A stretch of DNA of 5,476 bases, from positions 10,138-15,613 of the forward strand of contig DCQM01000062.1 in the NCBI GenBank assembly GCA_002323895.1. The letters are read 5' to 3'. Both the position numbers and the translations under genes were made by a program. Shown here in pieces: positions 1 to 5,473 of the stretch; positions within the stretch are counted from its first letter, which is position 1, and each line of letters starts with the position of its first letter. The stretch comes from Akkermansiaceae bacterium UBA1518. GTDB taxonomy: Bacteria; Verrucomicrobiota; Verrucomicrobiia; Verrucomicrobiales; Akkermansiaceae. The notes under the pieces are model-generated. The model was not told where the DNA came from. It ran no database searches and worked only from the letters and a program-made list of their open reading frames with translations.

Positions 1-30
1 TCCTGATTCGGGGATCGTGCTTAGAGGAGG
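1..30. repeat. Dispersed repeat, copy A (at window edge)
   Basis: The first 15 bases (TCCTGATTCGGGGAT) recur exactly at 706-720, and the next 15 bases match at about 10 of 15 positions, giving about 25/30 identity over 30 bp in the same orientation. The copy starts at base 1, so it may extend beyond the window. It lies about 97 bp past the stop codon of the PH-like gene. The rest of 31-126 shows no coding region, clear terminator or RNA gene. The nature of the repeat (intergenic repeat family, mobile-element remnant) is not known. Confidence 0.5.
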
Positions 31-126
31 AGTAATTCCTGACTTAATGTTGGGGACCGGGGTTCAGCTAGAGTTGGTTTGGCTCAGCTTTTCTCTCTTA
101 AAAGGTGCGTGGCAGCAAGCCGATGG

Positions 127-531
127 CTATCTAGATTTTTTGGCTGCATTAACTAATTCGTAAAGTTTAGACCGGTTCATACCAAACTTGCTCATGAATG
201 CGTATGAAACCTTTCTCATATTTGCATCCACGCCTTGAATCGATATATAGCTCGCAAAGTCCCAACGCCTTCTCACTCTGATCCTCTCGATTTGGCCTAT
301 CGGGATGTCTATGGAGCTTTCCGAGTCAAGATACTGGCTATCGATCTCTTGGACATTTCTCGAGAACTGGCCGCTAAAACCCGATTCTCCTTCGCTGAGA
401 AAAAGAAACCGACGATTTGTTACGACCACCATACCGTATTTGGTGCCAAAGACTAACATTTTGGCCCTTGGCCCGACAGACCGCATCATGTGCGGTTCCC
501 AGCCTATCACGATTTCATTATCCACCTTCAT
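127..531 (-). CDS. Small GRAM/PH-like domain protein
   Basis: A 134-residue protein without signal peptide or membrane segment, so probably cytosolic. The pattern is that of small bacterial PH/GRAM-like proteins: W11 near the start, a beta-hairpin core VVVTNRRFLFL at residues 35-45 (compare the family's 'xxTNxRLxFx' strand), an IPxxxIxxIxVRRR segment at 74-89 typical of the 'P-x-x-x-I-x-x-I' strand of these folds, and a closing amphipathic helix at about 118-133. Family members are thought to bind lipids or proteins, but no ligand can be named here. The ATG at 531 is the first in frame; it has no Shine-Dalgarno, the upstream bases being AATTTGGTTT. The gene stands alone: about 290 bp separates it from the precursor-like coding region upstream on the same strand. 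An inverted repeat lies 36-60 bp upstream of its start. The reading frame is well supported; the fold assignment is by motif only. Confidence 0.75.
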   Translation of the reverse strand: MKVDNEIVIGWEPHMMRSVGPRAKMLVFGTKYGMVVVTNRRFLFLSEGESGFSGQFSRNVQEIDSQYLDSESSIDIPIGQIERIRVRRRWDFASYISIQGVDANMRKVSYAFMSKFGMNRSKLYELVNAAKKSR

Positions 532-566
532 AAACCAAATTTTAGGGTCTTTTGCTATTTAAACTA

Positions 567-591
567 TTACAATTCCCGAAAGAGATTGTAA
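567..591. promoter_or_regulatory. Inverted repeat upstream of the PH-like gene
   Basis: TTACAAT, 11 bases, ATTGTAA: perfect 7-bp arms, centred about 48 bp upstream of the ATG at 531. In the minus direction CTTACA followed 17 bases later by TAATAG gives a weak promoter-like pair that overlaps the repeat. The position suits a repressor operator. Perfect 7-bp inverted repeats of this spacing are expected several times by chance in a window this size, so only the location supports function. Confidence 0.3.
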
Positions 592-705
592 GACTGTTTG
601 GAGAGGATAGCCATACTTCCTCATGCGTTCAAGCGGCTAGCTTCATGTCACTTTTTTTTCTGAGAAAAAGCGTTTATCCATCAGCAAAGATTCAGCCCTC
701 CCCTT

Positions 706-735
706 TCCTGATTCGGGGATGCTACTTAGGGGATC
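706..735. repeat. Dispersed repeat, copy B
   Basis: Second copy of the repeat seen at 1-30, with 15 identical bases followed by about 10 matches in 15. It sits about 90 bp past the stop of the Nif11-like coding region, much as copy A lies about 97 bp past the stop of the PH-like gene. Here the sequence also shows TCCCC (upstream, around 699-703) able to pair with GGGGA (715-719), and a second GGGGAT a few bases later. Confidence 0.5.
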
Positions 736-824
736 GGTGGTTCACAAATCTATGTGACACAAAGCCGGCCTCTAGCGCGCATGAAGGGGTGAGCGGTGCT
801 GTCTACGTTATAAATTGTGTGTTA

Positions 825-1037
825 TCAGCAGCCGCCATTGCCGCCACGCTGACCACCACTCACAACATCCAACCCAAAGTCAGTAAGGCCTTCATCGGAT
901 TCCTGCAGCTCTTCCCAGCCGGTTTCCAGTTCTTCTTGGGTAAACTCAAAGCCGGTTTCTTGGCCTAATGCGACGAGGTTAGCACCGGCTTTTACTTTAT
1001 CCTGACGTGGAGAGACACTAAAAAAGAGCGACAGCAA
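825..1037 (-). CDS. Nif11-like leader RiPP precursor (short core, possibly N-terminally decayed)
   Basis: A 70-residue reading frame that matches the Nif11-like leader family of ribosomal peptide natural-product precursors. Residues 16-36 (KAGANLVALGQETGFEFTQEE) follow the family's 'LKAA-x-VVALAxEAGFxFTxEEL' segment. They are followed by an acidic linker and LTDFGLDVVSGG (51-62), a near-exact double-glycine leader end: L at -12, T at -11, L at -7, V at -4, GG at -2/-1. Cleavage after G62 would release QRGGNGGC. The stop is tandem (TGA TAA), which argues that the short core is intended. Oddities: no ATG is available between the upstream in-frame stop at 1050-1052 and the conserved region. TTG at 1037 (or CTG at 1034) would have to start it, and the first helix (LFFSVSPRQDK) is several residues shorter than usual. 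It could therefore be a slightly decayed gene. The core has no Ser or Thr, so a lanthionine inside it is impossible. No modification enzyme, ABC transporter or peptidase lies in this window. GC content looks visibly higher than in the neighbouring ankyrin gene. Confidence 0.6.
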   Translation of the reverse strand: MLSLFFSVSPRQDKVKAGANLVALGQETGFEFTQEELETGWEELQESDEGLTDFGLDVVSGGQRGGNGGC

Positions 1038-1040
1038 AGG

Positions 1041-1049
1041 CCTCCCCTC
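1041..1049 (-). promoter_or_regulatory. Shine-Dalgarno candidate for the Nif11-like precursor
   Basis: On the minus strand GAGGGGAGG lies directly before the reading frame. Its spacing is 3 bases to TTG (1037) and 6 bases to CTG (1034), so the site is strong but the preferred start is unclear. The four other genes in the window have no comparable purine-rich site before their ATG. Confidence 0.4.
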
Positions 1050-1068
1050 TCAAGTTGATAAGGTAATC

Positions 1069-1107
1069 TCCACCCCACCCGCTTTCTCTTTTAGGTGGTG
1101 AGGTGGA
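1069..1107 (-). terminator. GC-rich hairpin after the LamG/ankyrin gene
   Basis: In the minus-strand transcript, CCACC-tca-CCACC pairs with GGTGGGGTGG across a 14-base A-rich loop, giving two stacked 5-bp stems with a 3-base bulge plus a closing T-A pair. It begins 14 bases after the TAA stop at 1122-1124. No T-tract follows on the minus strand, so it is not a canonical intrinsic terminator. A 3'-end stabilising or attenuating stem before the Nif11-like frame is as likely. On the plus strand the right arm is followed by AAGTTTT, a weak terminator in that direction. Confidence 0.4.
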
Positions 1108-1121
1108 AGTTTTGGGATAAT

Positions 1122-3317
1122 TTATTTAACTAGAATCTTTACCACGTGATCAAGTCCTTTACTAAGAGCTTGTTGAATTGGGGATTGATTATTGTTTCCA
1201 GCTTTTAGTTTAGGATTGGCGCCATTATCCATAAGTAACTTGACGCATCTGATTCTTGGTTCGTTCCACTCGTGCCGCCCCTCTTGCATTTGCCAAATTG
1301 CGAAATGCATTGCCGTAAATCCTCCACTATTTTGTAAGTTTGGATCGAGTCCTTTTTTTAGAAGAAACTTTAACATTTCTGGTTGTCCAAAAAAGCATGC
1401 CTCATGGGTCGCATAAGCGCCTTGACCTTGTTGCGCATTTAGATCGGCTCCGTTCGCCAATAACAATTTAGCCGCATCAATTTGATTAGTTCCAGCAGTA
1501 ACAAGGAGGGGCGTTTTCTGAAAGTTTGCTGCCTTATTTACATCTGCTTTATTATTCAGAAGAGTTTTGACTACATCTAAGTGACCTCTTGATGCAGCAT
1601 AAGCAAGAGCATTATAGGAACCACTAACGTGTGCATTAGGGTCAGCTTTGCTGTTTAGAAGATTGTTGACTTTTTCTTGATCTCCTTTTTGCGAAGCTAG
1701 AAGAAGGGCTATTTCTGGATCGCTTGTTCTCTTATAAAATCCAGCTCGATTATTGTATATGAACCCAGGAGTATCTGCCAAAGGTTTTACTGTTATTCTC
1801 AGTGAATCTTGTGAAGGTATGAGGGTCCCCTCCAAAGCTGGTTTCAAGTTTTCTAATCCCTGAAGTTCCGCCCCCACTGTTGGATTAATTTTATTTAAAG
1901 TGAGATTTCCAACCCCATTTTTCCCACTGTTTCTAATGATCTTATTATCAATATATAACCTTACCTCTTTATCCTTTTCGGTAACAGCTACTAAATGATG
2001 CAATTCACCATCATTAATATTAACCATTTTATTAATGGCCATAGCGCCACCTACGTAACTAATGTTATCCGAAAACTGATGACGGTGTATTCGCCATTTC
2101 CCAAAACCTGTATCTCCATTTGAAATAAGAGTTTGCCATCTATTGTCTAGCTTATCGGCACTAAACCAAAACGAAATAGTAATGCTCCCGCTTTTAGGTG
2201 CGTAATCAACAGGATTCCCTCCTAACGTTACATATTGATTTTCTCCATTAAGCTCAAGAGCTTTACCGATTTTTCCTTCACTGAATCCAGGAGAATTATG
2301 TCCACTAGCATTTCTTTCGTTACCACTTTTATCGTGTAAATCTCCATCAAAAGGCCAATGTCCAATAAGAGATTTTGAGCTACCTCTTGGCAGTTTTTTT
2401 CTTCCTTTACCTTCATTCCAAAGGTCAGAAACCTCCTCATCATTTAGAGCTTTCCCCCATATCATAAGCTCATCGATTTTACCATTCCACGCTCTTTTGT
2501 TGAACCACCAATCACCATCAGGAACTGAAGCCTTTTGGGTTCTATTAGTTAGAACATATTTTGCAGATCCGCCCATTATAAGTTGAGGGCTTAATGTGAA
2601 GTCGCTACTCTCGAGGTTGGTGTTATGACCTTCAAAAGCGATAACATTTTTTCCAGCCTTAAATGCTCCCGCATAATCATTTAATGAGAAATATTCAGGT
2701 CCATTAGCTTCATGATTATTCACTGTAACTTCCCCAGTTTTTTCATTAATAGTTAAACTTTTTGAGTTCATTAGACGCCTGCCATTTACATACAACACGA
2801 AAGCATCATCATAATCAATAAGGAGGGCTAAGTTATCAAGTTTAGTTCCTTCAGGTAGCGTGAATTCTTTTCTAATGAAAATTTTAGAATATTTATTTTG
2901 CATATCTTCGAGTACAGTTTCGTCATCATTGTCACCGTATCCGAAACCTGCTTTCCCTTTTTTCCAGCCCGCTTTCCTACTGTCAAAGGATAATCCGGTC
3001 CAACTATTGTTTTCAGGAGTAATACCACTAGCTAGGTAATCCCATTCCACACCTTGATCGATTATTGTCTTTTGTTTACCTGACGACTGATCTCTTAAAC
3101 TAATGTCAGCAGATCTTTCAAAATTTTTTCTGCCATCCCATCGGTAGAATGTGGATTTTACTTTTCCATTGGAAATGTTTTTAATCTCATAAGAATCACC
3201 TTTAAACGTAATCCATTCACCTTCAATTCGTTTCGAAAGGATACCATCATTATCCGAAAGGGCATTGAGTGTGAGAGCTCCAATTGCACAAGATGCTATC
3301 ATGTATTGTTTTTTCAT
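1122..3317 (-). CDS. Secreted LamG/ankyrin-repeat multidomain protein
   Basis: A 731-residue exported protein. Residues 1-21 form a signal peptide (KK, then a hydrophobic run, likely cut near S21). Residues 30-88 are a small beta-rich module starting EGEWITFKGDSYEI. Residues 91-247 look like a galactose-binding-type jelly roll (WDYLASG, W106, GFGYGDNDDET, YVNGRRL, NVIAFEGHN), a style frequent in PVC-group secreted proteins. Residues 268-309 carry a typical LamG ending (GKIDELMIWGKALNDEEV). Residues 317-486 are a LamG beginning and middle (LIGHWPFDGDLHDKSG, GKALELNG, ITISFWF, LHHLVAV, LYIDNKII) without their own ending. Residues 487-530 are a linker. Residues 531-731 hold about six ankyrin repeats (for example GHLDVVKTLLNNKADVN, AAKLLLANGADLNAQ, MLKFLLKKGLDPN), the fifth with an insertion (WQMQEGRHEWNEPRIR). 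Both binding-type and ankyrin regions suggest carbohydrate or protein contact outside the cytosol; no catalytic motif is seen. The ATG at 3317 starts a good signal peptide but lacks a Shine-Dalgarno. It follows the small secreted-protein gene by 38 bp, probably in one transcript. Confidence 0.88.
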   Translation of the reverse strand: MKKQYMIASCAIGALTLNALSDNDGILSKRIEGEWITFKGDSYEIKNISNGKVKSTFYRWDGRKNFERSADISLRDQSSGKQKTIIDQGVEWDYLASGITPENNSWTGLSFDSRKAGWKKGKAGFGYGDNDDETVLEDMQNKYSKIFIRKEFTLPEGTKLDNLALLIDYDDAFVLYVNGRRLMNSKSLTINEKTGEVTVNNHEANGPEYFSLNDYAGAFKAGKNVIAFEGHNTNLESSDFTLSPQLIMGGSAKYVLTNRTQKASVPDGDWWFNKRAWNGKIDELMIWGKALNDEEVSDLWNEGKGRKKLPRGSSKSLIGHWPFDGDLHDKSGNERNASGHNSPGFSEGKIGKALELNGENQYVTLGGNPVDYAPKSGSITISFWFSADKLDNRWQTLISNGDTGFGKWRIHRHQFSDNISYVGGAMAINKMVNINDGELHHLVAVTEKDKEVRLYIDNKIIRNSGKNGVGNLTLNKINPTVGAELQGLENLKPALEGTLIPSQDSLRITVKPLADTPGFIYNNRAGFYKRTSDPEIALLLASQKGDQEKVNNLLNSKADPNAHVSGSYNALAYAASRGHLDVVKTLLNNKADVNKAANFQKTPLLVTAGTNQIDAAKLLLANGADLNAQQGQGAYATHEACFFGQPEMLKFLLKKGLDPNLQNSGGFTAMHFAIWQMQEGRHEWNEPRIRCVKLLMDNGANPKLKAGNNNQSPIQQALSKGLDHVVKILVK

Positions 3318-3355
3318 ATTACTATGGGTTTATGTTAAAAAAGTTCTCTTTTTGA

Positions 3356-3949
3356 CTACTTTTTAGTCTTCTTTTTCAGTTGCCTCGTGAAAGTGGAGGT
3401 AGTTGAACTATCCGGGTCTTTCACCCTCACATTTGTCTCGCTCCTCTTATCAGGAGATTCAGTTTTCCGAGTTTGTAGCACCTCATAGGTTTTCCCTGAA
3501 ATGGTCTCAGTATATTTCCATTTTTCTGCGCTCTCACCGATACCGATTAACTCCGAGGGACCAGTGTAGAGTTTGCCTCCGTCGTATCCAGAGTGGCTGG
3601 AGAATATTTTGTTTCTTTTCGCGTCCCAGGTTTCCATCCCCGACCCAGTGCTTAGAATAGCCCCGTCTTTCGTTTTCATTACGTGGGAACTTAAAATCTT
3701 ACTTCCATCAGCGCTCATCTGAGTAGTGCGAGTATGACTATACTCAATACCTTCCGGGATACCTTCCCACATGCTAGAAGTTCTTCCCGTATAGGACCAT
3801 ATGCCGAATGCCTTTTGCTTTTTTTTCAGCGATAGATACTCTTTCCAGCTAGTAGGCAGCTTTAGATTACTATCAGTCTTTTTATGATGGTCAGCATTGA
3901 GGATTGAAACACTCATTAAGAGAGCTAGGATATATACAGAGTTTTTCAT
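3356..3949 (-). CDS. Small secreted lipocalin-like (DUF1579-style) protein
   Basis: A 197-residue protein with a clear signal peptide (MKNSVYILALLMSVSILNA, likely cut after A19 in LNA-D). The mature part is rich in beta-strand patterns: GIW at 49-51, W61, a 'SADGSKILSSHVMKTKDGAILSTG' type strand-turn-strand around 79-102, ETWDAKRNKI at 106-115 and YDGGKLY at 122-128. This GxW...DG...WD...K order resembles DUF1579-like and other lipocalin-type barrels that estimate or bind small ligands, but the match is by pattern only and no ligand can be named. The C-terminus is basic (LKKKTKK). The ATG at 3949 is the first in frame and begins the signal peptide; no Shine-Dalgarno is present. It is the first gene of a probable two-gene operon with the LamG/ankyrin gene 38 bp downstream, and is transcribed divergently from the phosphatase gene. 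Confidence 0.78.
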   Translation of the reverse strand: MKNSVYILALLMSVSILNADHHKKTDSNLKLPTSWKEYLSLKKKQKAFGIWSYTGRTSSMWEGIPEGIEYSHTRTTQMSADGSKILSSHVMKTKDGAILSTGSGMETWDAKRNKIFSSHSGYDGGKLYTGPSELIGIGESAEKWKYTETISGKTYEVLQTRKTESPDKRSETNVRVKDPDSSTTSTFTRQLKKKTKK

Positions 3950-4037
3950 AGTTTGATAATATTTGGTGGATGAGCTGTCAGGCTTCGACGCCTCTTTTTA
4001 CCTAGTGGTCATTTTAGTGTTTTTACAGTGGTATTAA

Positions 4038-4057
4038 AAGATTACGTCCATAATCTT
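4038..4057. promoter_or_regulatory. Inverted repeat in the divergent promoter region
   Basis: AAGATTA, 6 bases (CGTCCA), TAATCTT: perfect 7-bp arms. AAAGATT recurs at 4076-4082, between this repeat and the minus-strand -10 candidate. A shared operator for the two divergent genes is possible. The repeat is short enough to arise by chance. Confidence 0.28.
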
Positions 4058-4095
4058 AACATGCGAAATTTGATTAAAGATTGTTCCATTATTTT

Positions 4096-4101
4096 ATTAT
4101 A
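4096..4101 (-). promoter_or_regulatory. Candidate -10 box for the minus-strand operon
   Basis: A perfect TATAAT on the minus strand set in an AT-rich tract. No good -35 is found 16-18 bases upstream (ATCCGA or GATCCG there). It would give a 5' leader of about 140 bases before the ATG at 3949, containing the inverted repeat at 4038-4057. Confidence 0.3.
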
Positions 4102-4211
4102 AATTTAATTAATTCTTTCGGATCAGTTGAAATTCAGCAGCGCCTATCCTAAAGTTCTCTAGATCGGTTGTAGGATTATTTATTAAAAATAGAGTGATGA
4201 AAGGCCAACGT

Positions 4212-4241
4212 CAGACATACGTATTCAGTCGATCTTAATAT
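4212..4241 (+). promoter_or_regulatory. Candidate promoter for the phosphatase gene
   Basis: CAGACA (4212-4217, 4 of 6 bases matching the -35 consensus), an 18-base spacer, then TAATAT (4236-4241, 4 of 6 matching the -10). Transcription would begin about 20 bases before the ATG at 4268, giving a very short leader without a Shine-Dalgarno. Confidence 0.3.
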
Positions 4242-4267
4242 TCATTTATCAATAGCATCTCAACACC

Positions 4268-5473
4268 ATGAAGCCTTTACTCAGTATTCTCTTACTTGCC
4301 CTGCTTGTAGCTACCGGCCACTCCAAAATTGTTGGTCCGTTATGCCAATGGGTCAATGACCCCTCTAAGTCGCTGTCTATTCACTGGATCGAAACTTCTC
4401 AACCTTCAGTGGAAAATAAGGGGAACTTCACTTTGAAATATCGCCGATCTGAAAACGATCCATGGCAAGACACGAGAGTCATAAGTCGAAATTTTTCCGA
4501 TACACGTGACCATGTTTATTCAGTTGAGTTGAGCAACTTAATTGCTGATCGCCGATACTTCTTTCAAATTATCAGGTCTGGAATTGTTATCGGCTCATGG
4601 CACTTCAAAACTGCTCCACTGAAGATCAAACAAGGGGTCACCTTCGTCACTGGCGGGGATATGTTTCATACAAGAGAACTACTCGATCCGATGAATATGA
4701 GAGCTGGGACAGAAGACCCACTTTTTGCCCTACTTGGTGGAGATCTTGCCTATGCAAATGGCATAGATAAACAAAAATGGATTGAGTGGGTTGACTCATG
4801 GAACAAATATGCGAGATCAACGGCGGGTGATCTAATACCGATGATCGCAGTGATTGGAAACCATGAGGTTCGCGGAGCTTCTTACCGTCCAGCAAATGCT
4901 CCTCCGCCTTCTGAAGCCCCCTTTTTTTACAGCCTATTTCACGGACTAAACGACAGGAGTAACCACGTTGTGAAATTCGAAGATTACTTGACCATCATAA
5001 CTTTGGATTCTGGACATACTCAAAATGTTTCTGACCAAGTTGACTGGCTAGATAAAACTTTAAAAGAAGCTTCACCGAAGGCAGCGACCTTTGTCTGTTA
5101 CCACCGTCCAGCATATGGGACAGGCGTTAAAGAAAATGCCATAGATATTCAGAGACTTTGGTCACCTCTTTTTGAAAAATATTCAGTTTTAGCTGCCTTT
5201 GAAAATGACCATCACGTCTACAAGCGCACTCATCCCCTGACAAAAGGTAAAAAAGATGATCGCAATGGGGTAGTCTACCTTGGTGATGGAGCTTGGGGGA
5301 CTCGGACTAGACAAATTGCGCCTGATTGGAAACTGCAAAGGCCTTACCTTGCTCACGCTGAGGCGACTAACCACCTGATAAAGGTCACAGTTACCTCTAA
5401 CCAAATATCCTACGAAGCTATTAAGGCAGATGGAACCACTATTGATTCGTATAAAAAGAAGCGTTCTGACTAA
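4268..5473 (+). CDS. Secreted purple-acid-phosphatase-like metallophosphoesterase
   Basis: A 401-residue complete protein ending just before the window edge. Residues 1-19 are a signal peptide (MKPLLSILLLALLVATGHS). Residues 21-117 form the fibronectin-like N-terminal domain of purple acid phosphatases (LSIHW, FTLKYRR, HVYSVELSNLIADRRYFFQI, WHFKTAP). The catalytic dimetal domain at 124-385 shows the family blocks in order: GGDM at 129-132 (D131), GGDLAY at 157-162 (D159, Y162), GNHE at 197-200 (N198, H199), CYHRPAY at 277-283 (H279) and NDHHVYKR at 313-320. The last block departs from the usual GHxH: aligned on YxR, the first metal-binding His is replaced by D314 while H316 remains and H315 sits between. 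The expected reaction is hydrolysis of phosphate mono- or diesters in the periplasm or outside the cell, with substrate unknown. The ATG at 4268 begins the signal peptide; there is no Shine-Dalgarno. It is divergent from the lipocalin-like/LamG-ankyrin pair, perhaps co-regulated. Confidence 0.88.
   Translation: MKPLLSILLLALLVATGHSKIVGPLCQWVNDPSKSLSIHWIETSQPSVENKGNFTLKYRRSENDPWQDTRVISRNFSDTRDHVYSVELSNLIADRRYFFQIIRSGIVIGSWHFKTAPLKIKQGVTFVTGGDMFHTRELLDPMNMRAGTEDPLFALLGGDLAYANGIDKQKWIEWVDSWNKYARSTAGDLIPMIAVIGNHEVRGASYRPANAPPPSEAPFFYSLFHGLNDRSNHVVKFEDYLTIITLDSGHTQNVSDQVDWLDKTLKEASPKAATFVCYHRPAYGTGVKENAIDIQRLWSPLFEKYSVLAAFENDHHVYKRTHPLTKGKKDDRNGVVYLGDGAWGTRTRQIAPDWKLQRPYLAHAEATNHLIKVTVTSNQISYEAIKADGTTIDSYKKKRSD

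Larger units (their letters stand above)
532..824. other. Non-coding interval with repeat and inverted repeat
   Basis: No convincing gene is seen on either strand in this roughly 290 bp stretch. Short minus-strand ATG frames exist (the longest I found is 21 codons) but have no recognisable content. The plus-strand frame crossing the interval is low-complexity in meaning and runs antisense through the precursor-like gene, so it is taken as a shadow. The interval holds the inverted repeat at 567-591 and the second copy of the dispersed repeat at 706-735. Confidence 0.6.
3950..4267. promoter_or_regulatory. Divergent promoter region between secreted-protein and phosphatase genes
   Basis: A 318 bp AT-rich non-coding interval between two divergently transcribed genes, with no reading frame worth calling. 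It must hold promoters for both directions; the candidate elements are listed separately (4096-4101 minus, 4212-4241 plus, inverted repeat 4038-4057). The direct repeat AAAGATT occurs at 4037-4043 and 4076-4082, the first overlapping the inverted repeat. Confidence 0.6.

Noticed and set aside
235..562. Two plus-strand frames opposite the PH-like gene
   Set aside because: The minus-strand frame has the GRAM/PH strand patterns; the plus frames have no recognisable content and are shadows.
651..670. T-run with CTTTTT/AAAAAG pairing in the interval at 532-824
   Set aside because: The stem has almost no G-C pairs and no gene ends close to it in the matching direction.
552..968. Plus-strand 138-codon frame
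   Set aside because: It runs antisense through the Nif11-like frame, whose minus-strand reading has clear family motifs, and its own translation shows no domain or sensible composition.
1192..1416. Plus-strand frame opposite the ankyrin repeats
   Set aside because: It is the shadow of a convincing ankyrin coding sequence on the other strand.
2228..3028. Two minus-strand frames within the LamG/ankyrin gene in another frame
   Set aside because: They overlap the long frame completely, lack domains, and one is a Lys/Leu-rich out-of-frame reading.
3325..3350. AAAAAG/CTTTTT stem between the lipocalin-like and LamG/ankyrin genes
   Set aside because: A 6-bp A-T-rich stem is too weak to act as a terminator, so the two genes are treated as one transcript.
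3980..3999. AGGC-N6-GCCT followed by CTTTTT, resembling a small terminator
   Set aside because: The stem is only 4 bp and nothing upstream on the plus strand needs termination.
4647..5404. Two minus-strand frames opposite the phosphatase
   Set aside because: The plus strand encodes intact metallophosphoesterase motifs; these are antisense shadows.
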